Below, piece after piece: positions 1 through 7,610 of a stretch of DNA of 64,000 bases (position 1 is its first letter; the number at the start of each line of letters is the position of its first letter). The notes beneath the pieces were generated by a model. The model saw only the letters and a list, made by a program, of their open reading frames with translations. It was not told where the DNA came from and did not search any database. A program made the position numbers and the translations under genes. Origin of the DNA: Nocardia vinacea (GTDB lineage: Bacteria; Actinomycetota; Actinomycetes; Mycobacteriales; Mycobacteriaceae); NCBI RefSeq assembly GCF_035920345.1, contig NZ_CP109149.1, positions 7,626,001 through 7,690,000 of the forward strand. Reading direction: 5' to 3'.

Positions 1-705
1 CTGCGCACTCAGGCCGAGCCAGGCACGGGTCAGGATCCAGTCGAGGATCTCCGCGCCGGAGTCCACCGTCGCGACCAATTCGGCCGGGGTGTCATGGAAT
101 TCGACGCCGAACTCGGCGCTGAAGTCGACCACACGCTGCGCGGTCACGTTCACGGTCGCATCGGAGGGATCCACCAGGAACAGCGCGGTTGCTCCGGAAA
201 CCGTGGCGGGGACCAGGATTCGGGCCGCGCGGTCGGCATAAGGCACCGTGGTCTTCGCGCCGGTGAGCCGCCAAACGCCATCGGCCTCGTGCGCCACCGT
301 GGTCGGCTTGGTCGGCTCCCAGTTGTGCTCCTCGGCGAGCCCGGCGGTGAGGATGATGCTGCCCTCGCCCGCCTGGCGCGCCCAATCCTGTTGGGCGTCC
401 GGGCCGAAACGCGCAAGCGCACCCGCGCCCACCACGATCGACCACAGATACGGGACCGCGGCGACATGCTTGCCCAGCTCGCGCAGCACGGCGCTCTGTT
501 CGAGCGCGCCGAAATCGCCCCCGCCCACCGACTCCGGCAGTGCGGCAGCCAACACGCCGGTCTCGGCGAGCGACTGCCACAGCGGCCCGTCGAAGCGGCC
601 CTCGGCATCGAGTTCGCGGATCCGGTCGGCGGTGACCAACTTGGCGCAGACCTCGGCGGTCAGGCGGGTCAGATCGAGCTGAGCTTCAGTGGGTGTGAAA
701 TCCAT
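1..705 (-). CDS. fadE27: Acyl-CoA dehydrogenase, FadE27/ChsE5-like subunit (3' end off window)
   Basis: Minus-strand frame opens at ATG 705 and stays open to the left edge, giving 235 N-terminal residues. It begins MDFTPTEAQLDL and reads as the N-terminal helical and beta domains of an acyl-CoA dehydrogenase. The C-terminal domain is outside the window. In mycobacteria FadE27 (ChsE5) pairs with FadE26 (ChsE4) as a heteromeric dehydrogenase for the first oxidation of the cholesterol side-chain CoA ester. The next gene upstream on the same strand is a fadE26 homologue, followed by fdxD, hsd4A and mce4, which supports the assignment. The partner subunit comes from an adjacent gene about 95 bp away, so co-transcription is likely. 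The family call is firm; the exact symbol rests on synteny. Confidence 0.8.
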   Translation of the reverse strand, partial: MDFTPTEAQLDLTRLTAEVCAKLVTADRIRELDAEGRFDGPLWQSLAETGVLAAALPESVGGGDFGALEQSAVLRELGKHVAAVPYLWSIVVGAGALARFGPDAQQDWARQAGEGSIILTAGLAEEHNWEPTKPTTVAHEADGVWRLTGAKTTVPYADRAARILVPATVSGATALFLVDPSDATVNVTAQRVVDFSAEFGVEFHDTPAELVATVDSGAEILDWILTRAWLGLSAQ

Positions 706-801
706 GGTGTCTACCTGCTTTCTGCGGTGCGAGCGACGGGCCCGGAGGCGGTAGCTTGCGTGACCACGTAGGGCCCCGGGAGCACCGCGATTGAATACAG
801 C

Positions 802-1995
802 TCAGCGCGCCGCGGCGGGTTGCTTCAGTGCGGTCATGGCGATGATGTCGCGCTGGACCTCATTGGTGCCGCCTCCGAAGGTGAGGATCAGTGCGGCGCG
901 GTGGAACCGCTCCAACCGTCCGCGCAGCTCGGCACCGGGCGAATCCTGACGCAGATAGGCCTGTGGCCCGAGGATTTCCATCAGCAGCCGGTAGGCCTCG
1001 GTGGACAGTTCGGTGCCGTAGACCTTGCAGGTCGAGGCGTCCCACGGCCGCGGTGCGGCATCGCCGCCCGCATCGGCCCGGCTGGCGATCTCCCAGTTCA
1101 GCAGCTTCAGGTATTCGACCTTGGCCTGCACCCTGGCCAGATTGAGCCGCACCCATTCCTGATCGATGACCCGGGAACCGTCACCCGCCTTGGTGTTGCG
1201 TGCCCATTCGGTGGTCTGGTTCAGCGCGACCATGAGCGGTCCGGCCGAGGTGAGCGCGACGCGCTCGTGGTTGAGCTGATTGGTGATCAGCGCCCAGCCG
1301 CCGTTCTCCTGGCCGACCAGCGAACTGGCCGGCACCCGGACGTCCTGGTAGTAGGTGGCGCTGGTATCCGGTCCGGCCATCGTGTGCACCGGGGTCCAGG
1401 AGAAGCCTTCGGCGGTCGTCGGCACGATGAGCATGCTGATGCCCTTGTGCTTCTTGGCAGTCGGATCGGTGCGAACCGCGAGCCAGACATAGTCGGCGTA
1501 CGCGATCAGGCTGGTCCACATCTTTTGACCGTTGATCACATAGTCGTCGCCGTCGCGCACGGCGGTGGTGCGCAGGCTGGCCAGGTCGGTGCCCGCGCTC
1601 GGTTCCGAATAACCGATGGAGAAGTGCAGTTCACCCGCGGCGATCTTGGGCAGGAAGAACTTCTTCTGCTCCTCGCTGCCGTAGTGCATGATCGTCGGCG
1701 CCACCGAATTGATGGTGAGGAAGGGCACCGGCGCCCCCGCGATGGCCGCCTCATCGGTGAAGATCAGCTGGTCCATGGTCGGGCGGTCCTGGCCGCCGAA
1801 CTCCTCGGGCCAGGCCAGGGTGAGCCAGCCGTCGCGGCCCATTTCCTGGACCACCTCGCGGTAGACGTTGCCGTGGCCGTACTCGCCGGTGGTCGCGCTC
1901 AGCGCGGCTCGGCGCTCCGGGGTGATCAGCCGCGCGAAGTAGTCGCGCAGCTCCGCGCGGAGCTCTTCCTGCTGCGGCGTGTACGCAATGCGCAT
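802..1995 (-). CDS. fadE26: Acyl-CoA dehydrogenase, FadE26/ChsE4-like subunit
   Basis: A 397-residue acyl-CoA dehydrogenase with the usual N-terminal helices, a middle beta domain (SAGTDLASLRTTA near 133-145) and a C-terminal helical domain ending with GGTNEVQRD at 375-383. E244 in the HERV motif is the best candidate for the catalytic base, close to the position expected for ChsE4. Together with the downstream FadE27-like subunit it should form the FAD-dependent complex that desaturates cholesterol side-chain CoA thioesters. It is divergent from fdxD. A KstR-type palindrome at 2199-2212 lies in the shared intergenic region, and a 51-bp tandem repeat occupies most of the gene's leader. The ATG at 1995 matches the normal N-terminus (MRIAYTPQQEELR). 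Confidence 0.88.
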   Translation of the reverse strand: MRIAYTPQQEELRAELRDYFARLITPERRAALSATTGEYGHGNVYREVVQEMGRDGWLTLAWPEEFGGQDRPTMDQLIFTDEAAIAGAPVPFLTINSVAPTIMHYGSEEQKKFFLPKIAAGELHFSIGYSEPSAGTDLASLRTTAVRDGDDYVINGQKMWTSLIAYADYVWLAVRTDPTAKKHKGISMLIVPTTAEGFSWTPVHTMAGPDTSATYYQDVRVPASSLVGQENGGWALITNQLNHERVALTSAGPLMVALNQTTEWARNTKAGDGSRVIDQEWVRLNLARVQAKVEYLKLLNWEIASRADAGGDAAPRPWDASTCKVYGTELSTEAYRLLMEILGPQAYLRQDSPGAELRGRLERFHRAALILTFGGGTNEVQRDIIAMTALKQPAAAR

Positions 1996-2010
1996 GGCAG
2001 TACCTCTTGG

Positions 2011-2157
2011 GGATGGTCAGCCGACGGAGCTTGCGGAGTCGGCGGGGTGGGTAAGTGGAGCGGATGGTCAGCCGACGGAGCTTGCGGAGTCGGCGGGGTG
2101 GGTAAGTGGAGCGGATGGTCAGCCGACGGAGCTTGCGGAGTCGGCGGGGTGGGTAAG
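2011..2157. repeat. 51-bp tandem direct repeat, about 2.9 copies
   Basis: Units start at 2011, 2062 and 2113. The first two are identical 51-mers beginning GGATGGTCAGCCGACGGAGC; the third follows to 2157 and then diverges. Each unit contains the inverted arms GCCGAC and GTCGGC (2020-2025 and 2038-2043 in unit 1), so a transcript could form three successive small hairpins. The array starts 15 bp upstream of the fadE26 ATG and lies between that gene and the KstR-type box, so it would be part of the fadE26 5' leader. Because 51 is divisible by 3, reading frames stay open through it on both strands; I regard those frames as chance. Confidence 0.95.
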
Positions 2158-2198
2158 CAGAGCGTTCGATGTCGGTCAACCGATCATTGCATACGAAC

Positions 2199-2212
2199 TG
2201 AAACATGTTCCA
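2199..2212. promoter_or_regulatory. KstR-type operator (fadE26/fdxD)
   Basis: TGAAACATGTTCCA fits the KstR consensus TNNAACNNGTTNNA at every fixed position. KstR is the TetR-family repressor of upper cholesterol catabolism in mycobacteria and rhodococci and is released by steroid CoA thioesters. The box sits in the divergent intergenic region, about 88 bp upstream of fdxD and about 200 bp upstream of fadE26, so it could control both. kstR itself is not in the window. Confidence 0.8.
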
Positions 2213-2299
2213 GTATTGCTACCGAATCCGCACAATGGCGGTACCCGATATGACCTGGTGTTGTTAGGCTTCGACCAGAGTCGCGTTTAAGGAGTTTCT

Positions 2300-2488
2300 A
2301 TGAAGGTCACGGTCGATCTGGATCAATGCGAAGCCAACGGAATCTGTGTCGGAATCGCCCCCGACGTCTTCGAACTCGATGACGAGGACGTGTTGCACAT
2401 CGTAGAAGCCGACGTACCTGCGGATCGGCTCGCCGATGTCGAGGATGCGGTGGCCCAGTGTCCGAAGGCGGCGCTGAAGTTGCAGTAG
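2300..2488 (+). CDS. fdxD: Ferredoxin FdxD
   Basis: A 62-residue acidic ferredoxin of the small actinobacterial type. Cysteines are at 10, 16 and 54, in the pattern C-x5-C ... CP (DQCEANGIC and QCPKAAL). The residue at the position of the fourth ligand is Asn13, as in the CxxXxxC variants that hold a 3Fe-4S or atypical 4Fe-4S cluster. Such ferredoxins feed electrons to cytochromes P450 or dehydrogenases. In M. tuberculosis the equivalent gene (Rv3503c) lies between fadE26 and the hsd4A homologue, as here. An AAGGAG ribosome site sits just before the ATG. The redox partner cannot be told from sequence. Confidence 0.88.
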   Translation: MKVTVDLDQCEANGICVGIAPDVFELDDEDVLHIVEADVPADRLADVEDAVAQCPKAALKLQ

Positions 2489-2507
2489 CCGATGCTTGCC
2501 GTCAGAT

Positions 2508-2521
2508 AGGAACACGTTCTA
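2508..2521. promoter_or_regulatory. KstR-type operator upstream of hsd4A
   Basis: AGGAACACGTTCTA matches TNNAACNNGTTNNA except for the first base. It is 11 bp upstream of the likely GTG start of the short-chain dehydrogenase and just after the fdxD stop, so hsd4A probably has its own steroid-responsive promoter as well as any read-through from fdxD. Confidence 0.7.
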
Positions 2522-2532
2522 GAGTCGGCTCC

Positions 2533-3450
2533 GTGAGTGATGTGGACAACACGGATGTGAGCCTTGCGGGGCGGGTGGCCATCGTTACCGGTGGCGGCGC
2601 CGGACTGGGGCGCGCCGAGGCGCTGGCCTTGGCGGGGGCGGGCGCGTCGGTGGTGGTCAACGATCTGACGGAGTCGGATGCGGTGGCCGAAACCCTCGCC
2701 GATATCCGTGCGCTCGGCGCCAAGGCCGAGTTCGTCGCGGGCAGCATTGCCGAGCGGGCGACCGCCGATGCGCTCATCAGTACCGCCGAGGAAGCGTTCG
2801 GCAGTGTCGACATCGTGGTGAACAATGCGGGCATCACCCGCGACCGCATGCTGTTCAACATGTCCGACGAGGACTTCGATGCGGTGGTCGCGGTGCATCT
2901 GCGCGGCCATTTTCTATTGACCCGCAATGCGGGCGCCTACTGGCGGGCCAAGTCCAAGGCGGCGGGCGCGCCGATCTACGGCAGGCTCGTCAACACCTCC
3001 TCCGAAGCGGGCCTGCTCGGCCCGGAGGGGCAGGCCAACTACGGTGCGGCCAAGGCCGGTATCACCGCGCTGACGCTCTCCGCCGCACGCGGGCTGTCCC
3101 GATTCGGCGTGCGCGCCAATGCCATTGCGCCGCGGGCGCGCACCGCGATGACCGAAGCGGTCTTCAGCGCGGCGCCGGAGGGCGGCATCGATCCGCTCTC
3201 GCCGGATCATGTGGCGCGGTTGGTCGCGTATCTCGCTTCGCCCGCCGCCGATGCGGTCAACGGGCAACTGTTCGTGGTGTACGGGCCGATGGTCGCCTTG
3301 ATGGCCGCGCCGGTCGTAGAAGAGCGTTTCGACGCCGCCGATGATCGCTGGTCGGTAAATGATCTCGCCGCCACGCTCGGTGGTTACTTCGCGCAGCGGC
3401 CCGCGGGGCGTACGTTTTCAGCGTCCTCTTTGATCGATCTGGACAACTGA
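2533..3450 (+). CDS. hsd4A: Short-chain dehydrogenase, Hsd4A-like
   Basis: A 305-residue SDR-family oxidoreductase. From the GTG start, TGGGAGLG (19-26) is the NAD(P)-binding motif, NNAG is at 97-100, Ser156/157 with Tyr170 and Lys174 form the catalytic YxxxK centre. The open frame extends 25 codons upstream, but those overlap fdxD and the KstR-type box, so GTG 2533 (VSDVDNTDVSLAGR) is preferred. The syntenic mycobacterial gene is Rv3502c; the Hsd4A enzyme of M. neoaurum acts both on 17-beta-hydroxysteroids and as a beta-hydroxyacyl-CoA dehydrogenase in side-chain degradation. Family call is sure; the exact steroid substrate is inferred from context. Confidence 0.85.
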   Translation: MSDVDNTDVSLAGRVAIVTGGGAGLGRAEALALAGAGASVVVNDLTESDAVAETLADIRALGAKAEFVAGSIAERATADALISTAEEAFGSVDIVVNNAGITRDRMLFNMSDEDFDAVVAVHLRGHFLLTRNAGAYWRAKSKAAGAPIYGRLVNTSSEAGLLGPEGQANYGAAKAGITALTLSAARGLSRFGVRANAIAPRARTAMTEAVFSAAPEGGIDPLSPDHVARLVAYLASPAADAVNGQLFVVYGPMVALMAAPVVEERFDAADDRWSVNDLAATLGGYFAQRPAGRTFSASSLIDLDN

Positions 3451-3656
3451 CACTGTGATGGCAGGCGCCATCGGAAACCATCTGATCACTGGTCCAGTTG
3501 TTGATCACCGATGCGGCGCTTGGTAGACATGGGAGTCAACGGTGTGTGACGCCTCAAAAGGGTTAGGCCACCCTCAAATGACACCTGTTACAAATTCATG
3601 GGCCGAATTTGAGAAAAATGGCAGCTCAAATATGCCAAAAAGCTTCCTACAGCAAT
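3451..3656. other. Intergenic leader between hsd4A and yrbE4A
   Basis: About 300 bp lie between the hsd4A stop and the yrbE4A start. I see no gene. The stretch is more AT-rich than its surroundings (for example around 3590-3650), which fits a promoter region, and it ends in the KstR-type box at 3657-3670. Confidence 0.5.
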
Positions 3657-3670
3657 GTGAACATGTTCTA
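3657..3670. promoter_or_regulatory. KstR-type operator upstream of yrbE4A/mce4
   Basis: GTGAACATGTTCTA matches TNNAACNNGTTNNA except at the first base. It is 76 bp upstream of the yrbE4A ATG, a position suitable for repressing the mce4 operon promoter. M. tuberculosis mce4 is a known KstR target. Confidence 0.78.
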
Positions 3671-3746
3671 ATCGTTGCGGCGATGTGGCCAGGGCGGGGC
3701 ATCGTGCGATGAGCAGAATCAGCAGGATGAGCAAGGAGGATCGTGC

Positions 3747-4511
3747 ATGAACGAGGTCCTTGCTGTGCCATTGCGGGCAGTCGGCGGATTCTTCGAACTC
3801 GTTGCCGACGTCGCACGGGCCAGCATTCGACGTCCGTTCCAAGGGCGCGAGTTCATTGATCAGGCCTGGTTCATCGCACGCGTTTCGATCATTCCGACAC
3901 TACTGGTGGCGATTCCGTTCACCGTGCTGGTGAGCTTCACGCTCAACATTCTGCTGCGTGAAATCGGCGCCGCCGATCTCAGCGGCGCCGGTGCGGCATT
4001 CGGTGCGGTCACCCAGGTCGGACCGATTGTCACCGTATTGATCGTGGCGGGCGCGGGCGCTACCGCGATCTGCGCGGATCTCGGGGCGCGAACCATTCGC
4101 GAAGAGATCGATGCGATGCGCGTCCTCGGTATCGACCCGGTGCAGCGGCTGGTAGTGCCGCGGGTGCTGGCCTCGATGTTCGTGGCATTGATGTTGAACG
4201 GCCTGGTGTGCACCATCGGCATCGTCGGCGGGTTCCTGTTCTCGGTGCTGCTGCAGGATGTGAATCCGGGTGCTTTCGTCAATGGCATCACGCTGCTCAC
4301 CCATCTGCCCGAGCTGGTCATCTCCGAAGTGAAGGCCGGTTTGTTCGGGCTGATCGCCGGACTGGTGGCCTGTTATCTCGGCCTGAATGTCAAAGGTGGT
4401 CCCAAGAGTGTCGGTGATGCGGTGAATCAGACCGTTGTCTTCGCCTTTATGGCCCTGTTCGTGGTGAATGTCGTGGTCACCGCCGTCGGTATCAAGTTCG
4501 CGGTGCGGTGA
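3747..4511 (+). CDS. yrbE4A: YrbE4A, MlaE-family ABC permease of the Mce4 steroid importer
   Basis: A 254-residue permease of the YrbE/MlaE family with about five membrane segments and the conserved cytoplasmic loop containing EEIDAMRVLGIDP. The ATG at 3747 follows AAGGAGGA at the right distance; an in-frame GTG/ATG-rich extension to 3675 would read through that ribosome site and is rejected. With YrbE4B it should form the transmembrane core of the Mce4 complex, which moves cholesterol across the cell envelope together with Mce4A-F and the unlinked ATPase MceG. It is the first gene of the mce4 operon and sits 4 bp from yrbE4B. Confidence 0.93.
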   Translation: MNEVLAVPLRAVGGFFELVADVARASIRRPFQGREFIDQAWFIARVSIIPTLLVAIPFTVLVSFTLNILLREIGAADLSGAGAAFGAVTQVGPIVTVLIVAGAGATAICADLGARTIREEIDAMRVLGIDPVQRLVVPRVLASMFVALMLNGLVCTIGIVGGFLFSVLLQDVNPGAFVNGITLLTHLPELVISEVKAGLFGLIAGLVACYLGLNVKGGPKSVGDAVNQTVVFAFMALFVVNVVVTAVGIKFAVR

Positions 4512-4515
4512 GGCG

Positions 4516-5367
4516 ATGGCATTCGTAATCCAATCCCGCTTCCCGCGTACCGTGCGGCGAGTGCGTCGCTTTTCGAACTCGCTCGATTCGCTGGGTAAAC
4601 ATGCGGTGTTCTATGCGCAGACAATCGGTTCCATCCCACGCGCACTGATCTACTATCGCACCGAGACCATTCGTTTGATCGCCGAAATCAGCATGGGCAC
4701 AGGTGCTTTGGCGGTTATCGGCGGAACGGTGGTCATCGTCGGATTTCTAACGCTGTTCACCGGCGGCACCATCGCGGTACAGGGTTACAGTTCGCTCGGC
4801 AATATCGGCGTCGAGGCGCTGACGGGCTTCTTCGCGGCATTCATCAATGTGCGCATCGCGGCGCCGGTGATCTCCGGAATCGGTTTGGCCGCAACCATCG
4901 GCGCGGGTTCTACCGCGCAGCTCGGTGCCATGCGGGTGGCCGAGGAGATCGACGCACTGGAGTCCATGGCGATCCGGCCGGTGCCGTATCTGGTCGGCAC
5001 CCGGGTGCTCGCGGGCATGATCGCGATCGTGCCGCTGTACGCGCTCGCGGTGATCTGCTCGTTCATCGCCAGCCGATTCGCCACCGTGGTCATCTACGGG
5101 CAGTCGGCAGGCGTCTACGACCACTACTTCTCCACCTTCCTGATCCCCAGCGACATCCTCTGGTCCTTCGCCCAGGCGATCTTCATGGCCTTGGCGGTCA
5201 TGATGATTCACACCTACTACGGCTACAACGCCGCGGGCGGACCGGTCGGCGTCGGGATCGCGGTCGGCAATGCGGTGCGGGCCTCGCTGGTCGCGGTGGT
5301 CACGGTGACACTGCTGATCTCGCTGGCCATCTACGGCACCTCCGGCAACTTCCATCTCTCCGGGTAG
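4516..5367 (+). CDS. yrbE4B: YrbE4B, MlaE-family ABC permease of the Mce4 steroid importer
   Basis: A 283-residue MlaE-family permease. It carries the family loop AEEIDALESMAIRPVPYLVG and several long hydrophobic stretches. It starts at ATG 4516, 4 bp after the yrbE4A stop, and ends 6 bp before mce4A. Its role is the second half of the membrane channel of the Mce4 transporter. The N-terminal extension of about 45 residues before the first membrane segment is normal for actinobacterial YrbEB proteins. Confidence 0.93.
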   Translation: MAFVIQSRFPRTVRRVRRFSNSLDSLGKHAVFYAQTIGSIPRALIYYRTETIRLIAEISMGTGALAVIGGTVVIVGFLTLFTGGTIAVQGYSSLGNIGVEALTGFFAAFINVRIAAPVISGIGLAATIGAGSTAQLGAMRVAEEIDALESMAIRPVPYLVGTRVLAGMIAIVPLYALAVICSFIASRFATVVIYGQSAGVYDHYFSTFLIPSDILWSFAQAIFMALAVMMIHTYYGYNAAGGPVGVGIAVGNAVRASLVAVVTVTLLISLAIYGTSGNFHLSG

Positions 5368-5373
5368 AGCGGT

Positions 5374-6585
5374 ATGGCAACGAAGCAATCGGGAAGCGGC
5401 CTCGGCGCGGCACTGCGCGGCGGGCTCGGGCTCAAGCTCGCCGGGCTCGGCATGGTGATCGCGCTGGTCGCGGTCGTGTCCGTCGCGATGGTCATGTTCT
5501 TCGGCGGATTCACCAAGACGGTGACCGTCACGGTGGACGCACCGCGCAGCGGCCTGGTGCTCGATCCCGACGCCAAGGTGAAGATCCGCGGTGTGGAGAT
5601 CGGTCGGGTCTCGGAGATCAAGCAGACCGTCGACGGTGCGAAGCTGACGCTGGCGATGGATCCCGAACTGCTGAAAATGGTTCCGTCCAATGCGACCGTG
5701 GATATCAAGTCCACCACGGTATTCGGCGCCAAGTACATCAATTTCACTGCGCCGGAACAGGCTTCGTCGACCCCGCTGAAGCCGGGATCGACCGTGACGG
5801 CCGAATCGGTGACCGTCGAATTCAATACGCTGTTCCAGCATCTGACCGATGTGCTGCAGAAGATCGAGCCGGAAAAGCTCAATGCCACACTGTCGGCGCT
5901 GGGCACCGCGCTGCAGGGGCGCGGCGAGAAGCTCGGTGATCTGCTCGCCCGCAGCGATGCCTACCTGCGCGATATCAATCCGAGTCTGCCTGCACTGCAA
6001 AGGGATCTGGTCTCCTCGACCGGTGTCACCAATCTGTATGCCGACACCGTGCCGGATCTGCTGCGCACCACCGATAACTTGACCGTGACGGCCAGGACAC
6101 TCGTCGAGGAGCAGGAGAACGTCGATGCGATGCTGGCCAACCTCATCGGACTGGCAGATACCACCGGCTCAGTGCTGCGCGAGAACGAACAACCGCTGGT
6201 GACGGCGCTGGATCTGCTGCGTCCGACCACCCAGTTGCTCAACGACTACAAGCCCGCGCTGTACTGCCTGGTCGTCGGCCTGGCCAATGTGCTCCCGATC
6301 GGTGAGGACATCTTCGGCGGACGGTTCGACGCGGTGCCGCTCAATGCGAGTTTCATGCCGGGCGCCGATGCCTACCAGTACCCGGAGGATCTGCCGAAGG
6401 TGAATGCCACCGGCGGGCCGCACTGTGAGGGTGTGCTGGACCGGGTGCCGGACAGCCACGCGAACTTCGTGGTCACCGATACCTCCGAGGGTCACGTGTG
6501 GACGCCGTCGACGACGACACATCTGAACGGGCCCAAGGTGTTCCAGCTGCTGTTCGCCGGATTGCCGGGGGTGGGGCAGCTGTGA
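5374..6585 (+). CDS. mce4A: Mce4A, MCE-family steroid-uptake protein
   Basis: A 403-residue MCE protein. One N-terminal membrane anchor (about 21-43) is followed by the MlaD/MCE domain (about 48-125, including the GLVLDPDAKVKIRGVEIG segment) and a long helical region ending near GPKVFQLLFAGLPGVGQL. In the Mce1 structure the six Mce subunits make a hexameric tube spanning the periplasm; Mce4A-F is expected to do the same for cholesterol. It is the first of six consecutive mce genes, and its stop overlaps the mce4B start by GTGA. Confidence 0.94.
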   Translation: MATKQSGSGLGAALRGGLGLKLAGLGMVIALVAVVSVAMVMFFGGFTKTVTVTVDAPRSGLVLDPDAKVKIRGVEIGRVSEIKQTVDGAKLTLAMDPELLKMVPSNATVDIKSTTVFGAKYINFTAPEQASSTPLKPGSTVTAESVTVEFNTLFQHLTDVLQKIEPEKLNATLSALGTALQGRGEKLGDLLARSDAYLRDINPSLPALQRDLVSSTGVTNLYADTVPDLLRTTDNLTVTARTLVEEQENVDAMLANLIGLADTTGSVLRENEQPLVTALDLLRPTTQLLNDYKPALYCLVVGLANVLPIGEDIFGGRFDAVPLNASFMPGADAYQYPEDLPKVNATGGPHCEGVLDRVPDSHANFVVTDTSEGHVWTPSTTTHLNGPKVFQLLFAGLPGVGQL

Positions 6586-7610
6586 AACCACACGCGACAA
6601 CAGTCAAGCTGACGATCTTTACGCTGGTGATGGCGCTGGTATTGGCCGGACTGGTGGTGGTGTTCAGCCAGATGCGCTTCGCCAGGGAGACCGGCTATCA
6701 CGCGGTCTTCACCAACTCCTCCGGCATGCTGGACGGTGCGAAGGTGCGAATCGCCGGTGTGCCGGTGGGTTCGGTGACCGGGGTGCATGTCGGCAAGGAC
6801 AATCTCGCGCACGTCGATTTCGATGTGGAAAGCAGGTACCGGCTCTACACCAGCACCAAGGCGACCATCCGCTACGAAAACCTGGTCGGAGACCGGTATC
6901 TCGAACTGCTGGAGGGGCCGGGTACCGCGCAGGTGATATCCAAGGGCAGCACCATCGGCCTTGATCGCACCTCGCCCGCACTAGATCTCGATATGTTGCT
7001 CGGCGGCTTCAAACCGCTGCTGCGCGGCCTCGATCCGGCTCAGGTCAATGATCTGACCGAGGCGCTGCTCCAGGTTTTCCAGGGGCAGGGCGGCACGCTC
7101 GTCGCGCTGCTGAACAGTTCCGGATCGTTCGCCAAAACCCTCGCCGATCGAGATGCGTTGATCGGCAGTGTGATCGAGAATCTGAAGACCGTGCTCGCCA
7201 CGATCGATGACCGCGATCAGCAGTTCGCCACCACGCTCGAGGAATTGCAGCGGCTGGTCAGCGGTTTGGCCGCCGATAAGGATCCGATCGGCGCGGCCCT
7301 GCCGCGGATCGCCGGTGCGACAGGGGATCTGACCGATCTGCTGCAGCAGGCCCGGCCGGATCTGAAGACCACTATCGAGCAGACCGGCACCGTCGCCGCC
7401 ACCCTCGACGACGGCTCCGACACCGTCCAGTGGGTGCTGGACCGACTGCCCGAAACCTACAAGAAGCTGGTCCGGATCGGTTCCTACGGGTCGTTCCTGA
7501 ATATGTACGTGTGCGGCACGAACTTCATTGTCGACGGGCCGGACGGCAAGCCGATGCACATCACCCTGCCCGGTATGCAGACGACGGGAAGGTGTGCGAA
7601 GAGCCGATGA
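6582..7610 (+). CDS. mce4B: Mce4B, MCE-family steroid-uptake protein
   Basis: A 342-residue MCE protein starting at GTG 6582, which overlaps the mce4A stop (GTGA). An upstream start in the same frame at 6498 would overlap mce4A by 88 bp and is rejected. There is a membrane anchor at about 8-29, then the MCE domain with GMLDGAKVRIAGVPVGSV, then a helical domain with repeated LxDRDALIGSVIENL-type heptads. It ends with a small cysteine-containing tail (CGTNFIVDGPDGKPMH), typical of MceB. Confidence 0.93.
   Translation: MKPHATTVKLTIFTLVMALVLAGLVVVFSQMRFARETGYHAVFTNSSGMLDGAKVRIAGVPVGSVTGVHVGKDNLAHVDFDVESRYRLYTSTKATIRYENLVGDRYLELLEGPGTAQVISKGSTIGLDRTSPALDLDMLLGGFKPLLRGLDPAQVNDLTEALLQVFQGQGGTLVALLNSSGSFAKTLADRDALIGSVIENLKTVLATIDDRDQQFATTLEELQRLVSGLAADKDPIGAALPRIAGATGDLTDLLQQARPDLKTTIEQTGTVAATLDDGSDTVQWVLDRLPETYKKLVRIGSYGSFLNMYVCGTNFIVDGPDGKPMHITLPGMQTTGRCAKSR

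Noticed and set aside
2011..2157. Tandem array as a CRISPR
   Set aside because: The 51-bp units are directly adjacent with no unique spacers, and no cas gene is nearby.
1751..2206. Minus-strand frame coding a repeat protein across the 51-bp array
   Set aside because: The frame is open only because 51 is a multiple of three; it overlaps the fadE26 start out of frame and has no ribosome site.
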